A stretch of 64,000 nt of DNA. It comes from Thioploca ingrica (lineage in GTDB: Bacteria; Pseudomonadota; Gammaproteobacteria; Beggiatoales; Beggiatoaceae). Positions within the stretch are counted from its first letter, which is position 1, and each line of letters begins with the position of its first letter. Location of the stretch: the NCBI GenBank assembly GCA_000828835.1, contig AP014633.1:3348001-3412000 (forward strand), in the 5' to 3' direction. The notes beneath the pieces were generated by a model. It was not told the DNA's origin, ran no database searches, and saw nothing but the letters and a program-made list of their open reading frames with translations. Below, in pieces: positions 53,722 to 63,328 of this stretch. Both the position numbers and the translations under genes were made by a program.

Positions 53722-56700
53722 ATGCAATATGCACAATTAGTTGAATTTACTCCATTAGAAAGTATTATCGAGATCAACGCCGCTAACCGAACCAATAAGG
53801 CAAAACAACTCGTGGCTAGCTATGTTATTTCTAACGAAATGGCGGATCGGTTAATCAATCTGGTTTTTGTGCAACTTCAATTTGAACAATGGATTGATAA
53901 CAAAGGATTATTGATTATTGGTCATTATGGAACCGGCAAATCACATTTAATGGCGATGATTTCGAGTATTGCGGAAAATGCTCAACTCGTTGCTCACCTA
54001 AATCATCCTCAAGTTGCTCAACAAGCCGCCATGATTGCTGGCCAATTTCAGGTATTACGTATTGAACTGGGCGCCACCACGATGTCATTACGTGATATTT
54101 TGATCCAGGAATTAGAAACTTTTCTCCAGCAAATCGGGATTCCTTTCCATTTTCCAGCGGCGCATCATATTACCAATAATAAAAATGCTTTTGTCAACCT
54201 GATGGCTGCTTTTACTACTCATTACCCTAACCAAGGATTATTACTGATCGTCGATGAATTGCTTGATTATTTACGGACTCGTCAAGATCAAGAGTTGATT
54301 CTGGATTTAAGCTTCTTACGTGAAATCGGTGAAATCTGTAAAAATTCACGGTTTCGGTTTATGGCCGGCTTACAAGAAAGTATTTTTGATAATCAACGCT
54401 TTGAGTTTGTTGCCCATGCTTTACGGCGTGTTAAAGATCGATTTGAACAAGTTTTAATTACCCGTCAAGATATTAAATTTGTGGTTGCCGAACGCTTACT
54501 CAAGAAAAATAGAGCCCAACAAGATAAAATTCAAGACTATTTACAGCGTTTTTTTCCCTACTATGACCACATGAAGGAGCGGATAACCGAATTTGTTTCA
54601 CTTTTTCCAGTTCATCCGGATTATATTGATACCTTTGCACAGATTACGATCATTGAAAAACGGGAAATCCTTAAAACCCTGGATCAAGCAATACGAGCAT
54701 TAGCGGATACTGAAGTTCCTCAATCTTACCCTGGCTTACTGACTTACGATAGTTATTGGAATATCCTCTGCAATAATCCCGCTTTTCGTACTTTACCTGA
54801 TATTCGAGAAGTTATTGAATGTAATCAAGTTTTAATTAATCGAATTGAACAAGCTTTTAGTCGTCCTTCGTATAAAACCCTTGCTCGCCGAATTATTAAT
54901 GGCTTATCGGTACATCGGTTGACCACGCACGATATTCATACCCCCATTGGCGTTACTGCACGCGAATTAAGAGATAGTTTATGTCTTCATCAACCGGGCA
55001 TTGAGAAATTGGGGGGGCATCCGGCTGATGACTTACTTTCACTCGTTGAGACCGTATTACGGGAAATCTTGAATACCGTTAATCGCCAATTCATTACGTT
55101 CAACTCAGAAAATGGCCAATATTATATTGATTTTAAGAAGAATTATGATTTTGATGCCATTATTGATAACCGGGCGAATAGTTTAGATCCGCATCAACTT
55201 GACCGCTATTATTATGCCGCACTTCGCCAATTGATGGAGGTTGCCGATTTAGCTACCGGCTGGACGCAAAGTTTTTGTTGGGCGTATGAATTAGAGTGGC
55301 GTTCTCACCAAGTCACTCGACCAGGTTATTTAGTTTTTGGTAGCCCGAATCAAATGACTAATACTTGGGCGATGAAAAAGGCCGGTTTTTTACTTTATTT
55401 CTTACCGGTGTATCAACCTACTCATTTTGAAATCCAATTATTCACGGCGGTTAACCAAGCGGTTTTTTTTCACCTGAGTAAAATCGATGATTTTTTTACG
55501 CGCAATTTACGTCTCTATGCCGCTGCTGATGACTTAGCGGCGACGAGTGCTGGCGTCGCTAAAGCCGTTTATGAATCCAAAGCCCAAAATTATTTACGCG
55601 AAGTCATACAATGGTTACAAACTCATAAACCGACTGCATTTACTGCTCACTATCAAAATCGTGCCCAAACTTTATTAGATTGGATTAATACCCGAGCGAC
55701 TGAAGATTTTCGCGTCAAAAATGAGCCATTTTTATTTCAACCGCATCCCGCGTTATTAGCTAATTTCCGTGATTTAATCGATTTGGTGGCTGATATTTGT
55801 TTAGATAACTATTTTACGGAGATGGCACCAGAATATCCCATTTTTCCAACCTTGATTTCACAAGAAAATTTTATTCTCCTCACTCAAGAAGCGATTCGTG
55901 GTATTCCCAACGTCAATCGTAGCAAACCCGCACAAGGGATATTAGCGGCATTAGGATTACTGAATGGAACCCGAGTTGATCCCCATCAATCCAAATATGC
56001 CCAAGCGATTCTCAACCAATTGTCGCAAAAATCGACTGGACAAGTTTTAAATCGAACCGAATTATTAGCGGAGCATTATTTTGCACCAACAACTTATCGT
56101 CTTGAGCCGGAACTGGTTATGGTCTTAATAGCGGCTTTAGTTTACAGCGGTGAGTTAGTTTTGGTGATGCCTAATCAAACCGTCGATGCCACTCAGTTTG
56201 CTCACCTCGCCGCGATACCGATACAGCAGTTATTAGAATTTAACTATCTCGAACGTCCTAAAGACTTTAATTTGCCCGCATTAACCGCGCTGTTTGAATT
56301 ACTCGCGTTACCCATTGGCTTAGAAATAGCCTTAATTCAACGCCAAACCGAAGTTATCTCCCCATTCCAAAGCCGAGTCAGTGAATACCTGGATAAATTA
56401 GTCAAAATACCACCCAAATTAACCAGCGACTTTACTTGCTGGGGAAAACCGCTATTTAGCGAAGCAGAAATCCAACATTTCCACGCCAATTTAGCACAAA
56501 CTCAACATTTTCTCGAATCATTACAAGTTTATTCTGCGGCGGTAAAATTTAAAAATTTTCGTTATAGCGCTGCAGAAGTAATCAACCAACAGGATAATTT
56601 CCATCTCTTAGACCAACTCATTAATTTACAAACTCTATTAATGGATTTGAACTCCACCATCGCTTATTTGACCACTGCACAAGCGGCTTTACCACCGCAA

Positions 56701-57468
56701 CATAATTTAATCAATGAAATGAATCAAGTACGTGATAAACTCTGCGCTAGTCTAAAAGCCACGGTTATCCCGCTCGATTCGAGTTACTTTTTACACCAAT
56801 CCTTGCTTAAACTGAAACAAACGTATATCCAAATTTATTACCAATGGCACCAACAGGCGCGCTTAAGCCAAGCAGAACAGCTTATTCAACAACAATTGCT
56901 AGCTGAGCAGCGATTACTTAATTTAAAACACTTAGCCTCAATTACTTTATTACCTTCGCAACAACTCCTTGACTTTGAAGTGCGTTTAAGCCAATTACCC
57001 ACTTGTACTGCTCTGACTGAACCAGATTTAATTAGACAAGCAGTTTGTCCCTATTGTGGTTATAAACCTATTCTGGAATCTCATCCTATTCCGCTAGCGG
57101 TTAAATTAACTCAACTGAGTCAGACTTTAGAACAACTCTACACGAATTGGACTCAGATTTTATTAACTGAGCTAGAAAATTCTTTTTCTCACCGCGATTT
57201 ACTTAAACCAGAAAATCGTGTGCAAATTGAACAATTTTTGCTAACCCGCACTTTACCGGCTGAAATAACACCACCGTTTATTGAAGCTTTGCAGGAAGGT
57301 TTAGCCGATCTAATTAAGTTAACTATAAGTCCGGAAGATTTAACCACAGCGTTATTAGCTAAAGGATCGCCAATAACTATAATGGAAATGCAAAAACGAA
57401 TTAATGATTATCTGAATGACTTAGCTCAGGGTAAAGTAGTCGATAAGATTCGGATTTTTATAGAATAA
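53722..57468 (+). CDS. Large P-loop ATPase of the DUF6079/BrxC-PglY type
   Basis: The 1248-residue protein has an AAA-like P-loop with Walker A GHYGTGKS (67-74) and Walker B LLLIVDEL (173-180) with Asp178 and Glu179. The rest is long, mostly helical and without enzymatic motifs; one CxxC (CPYCGYKP, near residue 1110) may bind metal. The size and the opening (VEFTPLESIIEINAANRTNK) resemble the DUF6079/BrxC/PglY ATPases of phage-defence systems (BREX and relatives). No methyltransferase, PglZ, PglX or other BREX gene is present within the window; prfA follows. It may be a solitary remnant or a single-gene system. No biochemical claim is possible. Confidence 0.8.
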   Translation: MQYAQLVEFTPLESIIEINAANRTNKAKQLVASYVISNEMADRLINLVFVQLQFEQWIDNKGLLIIGHYGTGKSHLMAMISSIAENAQLVAHLNHPQVAQQAAMIAGQFQVLRIELGATTMSLRDILIQELETFLQQIGIPFHFPAAHHITNNKNAFVNLMAAFTTHYPNQGLLLIVDELLDYLRTRQDQELILDLSFLREIGEICKNSRFRFMAGLQESIFDNQRFEFVAHALRRVKDRFEQVLITRQDIKFVVAERLLKKNRAQQDKIQDYLQRFFPYYDHMKERITEFVSLFPVHPDYIDTFAQITIIEKREILKTLDQAIRALADTEVPQSYPGLLTYDSYWNILCNNPAFRTLPDIREVIECNQVLINRIEQAFSRPSYKTLARRIINGLSVHRLTTHDIHTPIGVTARELRDSLCLHQPGIEKLGGHPADDLLSLVETVLREILNTVNRQFITFNSENGQYYIDFKKNYDFDAIIDNRANSLDPHQLDRYYYAALRQLMEVADLATGWTQSFCWAYELEWRSHQVTRPGYLVFGSPNQMTNTWAMKKAGFLLYFLPVYQPTHFEIQLFTAVNQAVFFHLSKIDDFFTRNLRLYAAADDLAATSAGVAKAVYESKAQNYLREVIQWLQTHKPTAFTAHYQNRAQTLLDWINTRATEDFRVKNEPFLFQPHPALLANFRDLIDLVADICLDNYFTEMAPEYPIFPTLISQENFILLTQEAIRGIPNVNRSKPAQGILAALGLLNGTRVDPHQSKYAQAILNQLSQKSTGQVLNRTELLAEHYFAPTTYRLEPELVMVLIAALVYSGELVLVMPNQTVDATQFAHLAAIPIQQLLEFNYLERPKDFNLPALTALFELLALPIGLEIALIQRQTEVISPFQSRVSEYLDKLVKIPPKLTSDFTCWGKPLFSEAEIQHFHANLAQTQHFLESLQVYSAAVKFKNFRYSAAEVINQQDNFHLLDQLINLQTLLMDLNSTIAYLTTAQAALPPQHNLINEMNQVRDKLCASLKATVIPLDSSYFLHQSLLKLKQTYIQIYYQWHQQARLSQAEQLIQQQLLAEQRLLNLKHLASITLLPSQQLLDFEVRLSQLPTCTALTEPDLIRQAVCPYCGYKPILESHPIPLAVKLTQLSQTLEQLYTNWTQILLTELENSFSHRDLLKPENRVQIEQFLLTRTLPAEITPPFIEALQEGLADLIKLTISPEDLTTALLAKGSPITIMEMQKRINDYLNDLAQGKVVDKIRIFIE

Positions 57469-57526
57469 TCTATCCAAAAAGAAGAGAAAATCAGCGTTTT
57501 TCTCCCTAAATGAGCTAACCTCGGTC

Positions 57527-57566
57527 GTTCGGTTGGTTGAGTTTCGCGAAGCCAAGCCCAACCGAC
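57527..57566. repeat. GGTTGG...CCAACC inverted repeat
   Basis: GTTCGGTTGG (57527-57536) pairs with CCAACCGAC (57558-57566) with one bulge, around a loop with TTTCGCGAA. The pattern is that of an intergenic REP-like palindrome. It could also end the transcripts of the convergent ATPase and prfA genes. Confidence 0.6.
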
Positions 57567-57615
57567 ATAATTGATTGATTTATAAAACGGTATTGAGGCT
57601 CTTCATTTGCATTCT

Positions 57616-58701
57616 TTATTCTCCCATCTTTGCTAATAAATCCATTTGATGTTCATGTCTAAGCGGTTCAATTAAGTGATTTAATTTACCCTCTAAAATT
57701 TCCTCTAATTTATACAAAGTTAAATTAATTCGATGGTCAGTTATTCGTCCTTGGGGAAAATTATAAGTTCGAATCCGTTCAGAGCGATCCCCACTACCCA
57801 CTAAATTACGCCGGGTTTCGGCTTGATGTGCTTGTTGACGATCGCGTTCCATTTTCAATAATCGCGATTGTAATAAAGACATGGCTCGGGCCCGATTTTT
57901 ATGTTGAGAACGTTCATCTTGGCACTCAACCACAATCCCACTCGGTAAATGAGTTACTCGAATGGCAGAGTCCGTTTTATTAACATGTTGTCCACCCGCA
58001 CCAGAAGCACGAAAAGTATCAATTCTTAAATCGGCAGAATTAATTTCAATTTCATTAATTTCTTGCACTTCGGGTAATATCGCCACGGTACAGGCGGAAG
58101 TATGAATACGACCTTGTGCTTCGGTTTCTGGTACTCGCTGTACTCGGTGCCCACCGGATTCAAATTTAAATTGAGAATAAACCCCCTCACCAATAATCCG
58201 CAAAATAATTTCTTTATAACCGCCCTTTTCTCCCTCACTTTTACTGACAATTTCTATCTGCCAACCCTGTTGTTCGGCATAACGACTATACATTCGCATT
58301 AAATCACCGGCAAATAGGGCCGCTTCATCGCCGCCAGTACCGGCTCGAATTTCTAAGAAAGTATTACTCTTATCATCGGGATCTTGAGGTAATAAAAGTA
58401 ACTGCAGTTCTTGTTCTAATCGTTCCTGTTCCGCTTGTGCTAAAAGCAGTTCCTCCTGCGCTAAGGCTCGCATATCAACATCTTCATCATGTAACACTGC
58501 CTGAGCGGAAGCAATGGTTTCTAAATAAGTACGGTATTGGTTAAAACAGTCTGCAATCGGCCGAATTTCAGTATATTCTTTCGATAAATTCCGAAATTTT
58601 TCTTGATTAACAATAATTTCAGGTTCAGCCAGTAAGCCGTTGAGTTCTTGTAAACGTTCAGTTAAGGTTTCTAATTTAGTGAGAATCGATGCTTTCATCA
58701 T
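57616..58701 (-). CDS. prfA: Peptide chain release factor 1
   Basis: The 361-residue protein has the GGQ motif in [18 protein letters not shown] and the class I recognition region near [19 protein letters not shown]. It terminates translation at UAA and UAG. Its ATG is the first of two adjacent ones. It is downstream of hemA on the same strand, as in E. coli. Confidence 0.97.
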   Translation of the reverse strand: MMKASILTKLETLTERLQELNGLLAEPEIIVNQEKFRNLSKEYTEIRPIADCFNQYRTYLETIASAQAVLHDEDVDMRALAQEELLLAQAEQERLEQELQLLLLPQDPDDKSNTFLEIRAGTGGDEAALFAGDLMRMYSRYAEQQGWQIEIVSKSEGEKGGYKEIILRIIGEGVYSQFKFESGGHRVQRVPETEAQGRIHTSACTVAILPEVQEINEIEINSADLRIDTFRASGAGGQHVNKTDSAIRVTHLPSGIVVECQDERSQHKNRARAMSLLQSRLLKMERDRQQAHQAETRRNLVGSGDRSERIRTYNFPQGRITDHRINLTLYKLEEILEGKLNHLIEPLRHEHQMDLLAKMGE

Positions 58702-58749
58702 GTTAAACCGATTAAATTGGGTTAGAATAAATAAAATGGTAGTGCTGAA

Positions 58750-58807
58750 GTAGTGATTTTAGGGTAACCAGCAGTTGTCATCCCTGGTGGCGAAATTTTA
58801 TCACTAC
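58750..58807. repeat. Intergenic repeat between prfA and hemA (GTAGTGATTTTAGGGTAACC)
   Basis: GTAGTGAT (58750-58757) pairs with ATCACTAC (58800-58807). The left 21 nt, up to GGGTAACCA, recur with one difference at 60441-60461 upstream of hemA. Two copies flank the hemA gene. No other feature was seen in this 288-nt gap. Confidence 0.65.
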
Positions 58808-58989
58808 CCATAAAATTTATTCATTGCGTTAAATTAAAGCGAAATAAATAAAAATAAGGCTGTATTGTTAATTGAATTCAGCGACAATGAGCAAACTCGT
58901 GCTGACAGAAATGAGGTAACCGATGACTATTAAATGTATTTATCCCGAAGAGAATGAATCAGTGGTATATCCTACTCTCGTTATTCGCC

Positions 58990-60249
58990 TCAAGTATTAT
59001 CAGGCAATTGAAACAGTTGCCGTGCAGCGGTCACTAAATCATCACGACCGTCGTAACCGGCTTGACGTAACTGCGCACAAGGAGAGTGCATTAAAGTATT
59101 AGTGAGGGTATGAGCAATATAATCAACCACTTCATAAGGTGATTTGCCATTATCAAGCATTCGTTTCGCTTTGTTCACAACCCGATGACGGTTATCTTGA
59201 GCTCGTTCACGTAAATGACAAATCAGTTCGATGGTATCGAGAGAATTCCACCAACTGATAAAATGAAGTACTTGAGTATCAATAATTTCTTCTGCTTTTA
59301 AAGCCGCTTGTTCCCGCGAACGTAAATTTTCTTGGATCACTTCATTTAAATCATCAACACTATAAAGATAAACATCTTCTAATTCGCCAGCCGCCGGTTC
59401 AACGTCACGGGGAACCGCAATATCGACTATGAAAATAGGACGATGTTTGCGAATTTTAATCGCTTGTTTAATCTCGGCGGCGGTCACAATCGGTATGGGA
59501 CTGGCAGTCGAAGTAATCACAATATCGGCTTCCGCCAGATGGAGGGAAATTTCTTCCAAACTAATGGCATAGCCGGCAAATTCTTTCGCCAACTGCCGGG
59601 CTCGTTCGACCGTTCGATTTGCCACAATCATTCGACCCAAACGGTTTTCATGAAGGTGTCTTGCGGCTAATTCGATCGTTTCGCCAGCGCCAATCAATAA
59701 TGCCGATTGAGTACTTAAATCACCAAAAATTTGTTGCGCTAAGCGTACTGCTGCAAACGCAACTGATACTGGACTTGAGCCAATCTCAGTATCAGTACGT
59801 ACTTGTTTAGCAACAGAAAAAGTGTGTTCAAATAATTTATTTAATAATCGACTGGTCGTTCCAGCGGCACGAGCAACCTGATAAGCTGATTTAATTTGTC
59901 CCAGTATCTGCGGTTCACCTAATATCATTGAATTCAAACCACAAGCGACTCGTAACAAATGACGGATTGCACTCGCTTGTGAGTAAATATATAAATGATT
60001 TTGGAGTTGCTGATAGGGAATATTATGATAGTGACTGAGCCAAGTGATAATAACCTCAGCGGTATTATTTTTATCTCCGTAATAGAGTTCAGTACGGTTA
60101 CAAGTAGAAACAATCACGACTTCTTGTGCCAATTCTCTCTCGATGAGGTCATGTAAAGCGGCTTGAATTCGCTCCGGTGAAAAGTTTACCCGTTCACGGA
60201 TTTCAACCGGTGCAGTCGTATGATTAAGACCAATAGCCAATAATTGCAT
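58990..60249 (-). CDS. hemA: Glutamyl-tRNA reductase
   Basis: The 419-residue protein starts GLNHTTAPVEIRERV (residues 7-21) with the catalytic Cys in VIVSTCNRTELY (about residue 50), the Rossmann loop LLIGAGETIELA and the C-terminal dimerisation domain. It makes glutamate-1-semialdehyde, the first step of tetrapyrrole synthesis. The gene order hemA-prfA is as in other gammaproteobacteria; hemK is not next in line here. Confidence 0.97.
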   Translation of the reverse strand: MQLLAIGLNHTTAPVEIRERVNFSPERIQAALHDLIERELAQEVVIVSTCNRTELYYGDKNNTAEVIITWLSHYHNIPYQQLQNHLYIYSQASAIRHLLRVACGLNSMILGEPQILGQIKSAYQVARAAGTTSRLLNKLFEHTFSVAKQVRTDTEIGSSPVSVAFAAVRLAQQIFGDLSTQSALLIGAGETIELAARHLHENRLGRMIVANRTVERARQLAKEFAGYAISLEEISLHLAEADIVITSTASPIPIVTAAEIKQAIKIRKHRPIFIVDIAVPRDVEPAAGELEDVYLYSVDDLNEVIQENLRSREQAALKAEEIIDTQVLHFISWWNSLDTIELICHLRERAQDNRHRVVNKAKRMLDNGKSPYEVVDYIAHTLTNTLMHSPCAQLRQAGYDGRDDLVTAARQLFQLPDNT

Positions 60250-60424
60250 GTAACTATTATATATTATAAATTAGGTTCTCTGCGTTAGCCGGTGAGCAAA
60301 ATAAGATTTTGCGAGATAGTTGTTTATAATACCAGCGATGAACAAGTTTTTTTTGCTATATTATATTGAAAATTTTAATCGATCATAAAATTATTTAGCT
60401 AAATAAATGAATTGATAGATTAGT

Positions 60425-60491
60425 GGGTCGGGTTGAAAAAGTAATGATTTTAGGGTAACCAAGGATTGCTCTATTGCTAACACTACGACCC
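60425..60491. repeat. Second copy of the GTAATGATTTTAGGGTAACC repeat, upstream of hemA
   Basis: GTAATGATTTTAGGGTAACCA (60441-60461) repeats the element at 58750-58770. It is enclosed by GGGTCG (60425-60430) and CGACCC (60486-60491), which can pair. The gap (60250-60538) otherwise holds AT-rich sequence. Confidence 0.6.
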
Positions 60492-60538
60492 GTTGAGTTA
60501 GCACGACCAAATTATTTAATTTCTACAAGGATTAGACC

Positions 60539-61051
60539 ATGAAAACCGAAGAACAGCAACCAGAAAACCAAGTATTGCGTAGTAAAGAACGACCCACTCA
60601 GGAAGAGCAAAGTGAAACCACTAAACAACAATGGGCAGAACGGAAAAAAGATTTCTTGAAAGAAATCGATTTAATTCAAGCGGTGGTTACCCGTATGGCT
60701 AACACTTCCTTTTTGATAAAAGGCTGGACCGTAACGATGATGACTTTTATTTTTGCAACTAAGTGTGAACCTAAAGCTTTACCGTTGGTCTTCGTGCCCG
60801 TATTACTATTCTGGGTTTTAGATGCCTACTTTTTACAACAGGAAAGGCTTTACCGAAAACTTTATCATTGGGTAGTTGAAAATCGAATGCTCAGTGAGAA
60901 CTATTTATTTAGTTTGAGCACCGCCCGCGTTCAAGACCAGAACAAGCCGATTATTCGAATTATGTTTTCAACCACACTCAGAGTATTTTATGGTGGAGCT
61001 TTATTATTAGTCATCGCTTACCTTTTTTACATCAATCAATTTAATTCATAA
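60539..61051 (+). CDS. Membrane protein with polar N-terminus, unknown
   Basis: A 170-residue protein with a charged N-terminal third ([20 protein letters not shown]), two membrane segments around residues 62-100 with [20 protein letters not shown], and another at the C-terminus ([17 protein letters not shown]). This is a recurring bacterial type of unknown function, sometimes associated with defence or signalling loci. It precedes the gspG-like gene by 23 nt. Confidence 0.65.
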   Translation: MKTEEQQPENQVLRSKERPTQEEQSETTKQQWAERKKDFLKEIDLIQAVVTRMANTSFLIKGWTVTMMTFIFATKCEPKALPLVFVPVLLFWVLDAYFLQQERLYRKLYHWVVENRMLSENYLFSLSTARVQDQNKPIIRIMFSTTLRVFYGGALLLVIAYLFYINQFNS

Positions 61052-61074
61052 AATTTCTACTGCAATCGCTCGAT

Positions 61075-61512
61075 ATGTCAAATAATAAGCTGTACCAAAG
61101 AGGATTCACCTTAATTGAAGTCATGGTAGTGGTGGTTATTTTAGGGATACTGGCGGCGTTGGTCGTACCTAAAATTATGGATAATCCCGATAAAGCACGG
61201 ATCCTCAAAGTTGAACAAGATATCCGTGCTATCGAAACCGCATTAAAACTTTATAAATTGGATAATTACGTGTACCCATCCACTGAGCAAGGTTTAGAAG
61301 CACTCGTCAAAAAAACCACTATCCCTCCCGAACCTCGTCAATGGAAAGAAGGCGGCTACTTAGATCGGTTGCCTCAAGATCCGTGGGGATTTCCTTACAA
61401 CTATCTCAGTCCAGGTACCCATGGTGAATTTGATCTTTATTCTTTAGGTGCCGACGGGCAGCCAGAAGGGAGTGGTATTTATGCTGATATTGGCAATTGG
61501 CAATTAAAATAA
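61075..61512 (+). CDS. gspG: Type II secretion major pseudopilin GspG (orphan)
   Basis: The 145-residue protein has the prepilin cleavage motif [20 protein letters not shown] and the GspG-specific [20 protein letters not shown], with [16 protein letters not shown] and the calcium-loop region [18 protein letters not shown]. It forms the pseudopilus of the secretion machine. No other gsp gene is next to it in the window, which is unusual; the rest of the system may be elsewhere. Confidence 0.93.
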   Translation: MSNNKLYQRGFTLIEVMVVVVILGILAALVVPKIMDNPDKARILKVEQDIRAIETALKLYKLDNYVYPSTEQGLEALVKKTTIPPEPRQWKEGGYLDRLPQDPWGFPYNYLSPGTHGEFDLYSLGADGQPEGSGIYADIGNWQLK

Positions 61513-61599
61513 TCGGACTTACACCCGCTTTATTTCAGGTTCAGTGGAACCATTTTTGATTGGTGAAAAAATAGCTCCCTGATAGGAACAAAGGGTTAA

Positions 61600-62946
61600 T
61601 TAACCATTAGCTGCCGCGACTACTTTCGCTAATTGAGATGAGAGGGTTTCTACTTGTTGGCTATCGATTCCTTCAACCATAACTCGAATCAGTGGTTCTG
61701 TTCCGGAAGGACGTAAGAGAACTCGACCTCTACCATTGAGTTGTTGTTCTGCTTCATGCACTGCGCTTTGTACGGTGGGTAGAGAAACAATTTCTGCTCC
61801 CCGGGTAATGGGGATGTTAATCATCTGTTGAGGATATTTTTGCATCCCCCTTTTCAATACATGTAATGGTAAACCAGTCTGCACACTGGTAGCCAATACT
61901 TGTAAAGCGGTAACAATTCCATCACCGGTCGTAGTCCGATCGAGACAAATCACATGTCCAGATGATTCTCCGCCTAAGTTACTCTTATGTTGTTGCATCA
62001 TTTCTAAAACATAACGGTCACCAACAGCGGCTCGCAAAAACTGAATCCCTTGCTTTTTTAAGGCTTGTTCTAAACCTAAATTACTCATGACGGTGCCTAC
62101 GACTGCGTTTTGTAGTGTACCCGCTTGATGACGAGCTTGAGCAATAACAAATAACAATTCGTCACCATCCACTATTTCACCGTTACTATCAATCATGATA
62201 ACACGGTCACCATCCCCATCTAAGGCAATACCTAAATCGGCTTTTTGATATAAAACTGCAGTTTGTAAAGCTTGCGGTTGGGTGGCACCATAACCGGCAT
62301 TGATATTTAAACCGTTCGGTTGAGTCCCAATCGTTTCAACCGTCGCACCGAGTTCACGAAAAACATTGGGGGCGATATGGTAGGTGGCACCGTGAGCACA
62401 ATCAACCACGATTTTTAAACCTTTTAGATTAATATCATAAGGAATCGTGCTCTTGCAAAATTCAATATAACGACCAGCCGCATCGTCAATCCGTTCAGCT
62501 TTGCCTAACCGGTCGGAAGCCACCGTTTGCATAGGCTGCTCTAGTTCCGCTTCAATGGCGAGTTCAATTTCATCGGGTAATTTGGTGCCATGATCGGAAA
62601 AAAATTTAATGCCATTATCTTGAAAAGGATTATGTGAAGCACTGATGACAATACCGGCTTGCGCATGGAAAGTACGGGTTAAGTAAGCAATGGCGGGGGT
62701 AGGCATCGGCCCTAATAATCGAATATCCATCCCAGCGGCTGATAAGCCCGCTTGTAACGCCGATTCAAACATGTAACCAGAAATACGGGTATCTTTACCT
62801 ATCAGTACTTTGTTTTTACTTTGTCCATTTTTTAAAATTCGACCGACTGCCCAACCCAATTTTAAAACAAATTCAGGCGTAATCGGAGGCGTACCGACTG
62901 TGCCTCGTATCCCATCAGTTCCAAAATATTTACGCTTTGGTTTCAT
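61600..62946 (-). CDS. glmM: Phosphoglucosamine mutase
   Basis: The protein has 448 residues from the ATG at 62946 ([18 protein letters not shown]); a longer frame upstream is not typical. The catalytic serine is in [17 protein letters not shown], the metal site is [13 protein letters not shown], and the substrate loop is [11 protein letters not shown]. It makes glucosamine-1-phosphate for peptidoglycan. Stand-alone gene. Confidence 0.97.
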   Translation of the reverse strand: MKPKRKYFGTDGIRGTVGTPPITPEFVLKLGWAVGRILKNGQSKNKVLIGKDTRISGYMFESALQAGLSAAGMDIRLLGPMPTPAIAYLTRTFHAQAGIVISASHNPFQDNGIKFFSDHGTKLPDEIELAIEAELEQPMQTVASDRLGKAERIDDAAGRYIEFCKSTIPYDINLKGLKIVVDCAHGATYHIAPNVFRELGATVETIGTQPNGLNINAGYGATQPQALQTAVLYQKADLGIALDGDGDRVIMIDSNGEIVDGDELLFVIAQARHQAGTLQNAVVGTVMSNLGLEQALKKQGIQFLRAAVGDRYVLEMMQQHKSNLGGESSGHVICLDRTTTGDGIVTALQVLATSVQTGLPLHVLKRGMQKYPQQMINIPITRGAEIVSLPTVQSAVHEAEQQLNGRGRVLLRPSGTEPLIRVMVEGIDSQQVETLSSQLAKVVAAANG

Positions 62947-63023
62947 ACTAAAATACCTTTGTGCTTTTGTTCTTAACAATCTCTCCAGCAAGAAAGTAAC
63001 TTATCAGGCTTAATCCACTCTAG

Positions 63024-63248
63024 CTAACTTTGCTTATATTTTTGAATTAATGGCGATTTAATCAACAAAGCTACCAACACACCGCCCATAAATCCGCCTA
63101 GATGAGCGAAATTATCAATGTAAGGTGTCATAAAACCATTGACTATTTGATACAATGCCCACGCCAATAATACCAATCCAATTCGGTTATCACGCACCAC
63201 CAATCGATCTCGGTTAGCGAGATGACGGGGAAATAAGACATACGGTAT
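63024..63248 (-). pseudogene. C-terminal fragment of a rhomboid protease
   Basis: The frame from about 63248 to the TAG at 63024-63026 reads YVLFPRHLANRDRLVV, then DNRIGLVLLAWALYQIVNGF, then DNFAHLGGFMGGVLVALLIK. The NFAHLGGFMGG motif contains the catalytic His region of rhomboid serine proteases. A TGA stops the frame just before 63248, and the GxSG nucleophile region is absent, so the N-terminal part is lost. It overlaps the small CDS at 63143-63325 in another frame. The gene is a truncated remnant. Confidence 0.65.
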
Positions 63249-63325
63249 TCAAAATTAATTTTCTCCGCCACCAACATGTCATCAGAAATAGTAATAATTT
63301 CATTATTATCGGGTTCATTGGACAT
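63143..63325 (-). CDS. Possible small protein, second gene of the right-edge operon
   Basis: The ATG at 63325 (MSNEPDNNEIITISDDMLVAE) lies 3 nt after the stop of the upstream gene and has GAGGAG before it, so translation of the start is credible. The second half (from about residue 28) is only the out-of-frame reading of the rhomboid remnant and is unlikely to be natural. Probably a small gene truncated by the same event. Confidence 0.4.
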   Translation of the reverse strand: MSNEPDNNEIITISDDMLVAEKINFEYRMSYFPVISLTEIDWWCVITELDWYYWRGHCIK

Positions 63326-63328
63326 AAT

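Noticed and set aside
58923-59110. Short plus-strand frame with a GAGG sequence before hemA's end
   Set aside because: It runs antisense into hemA and carries no coding signature.
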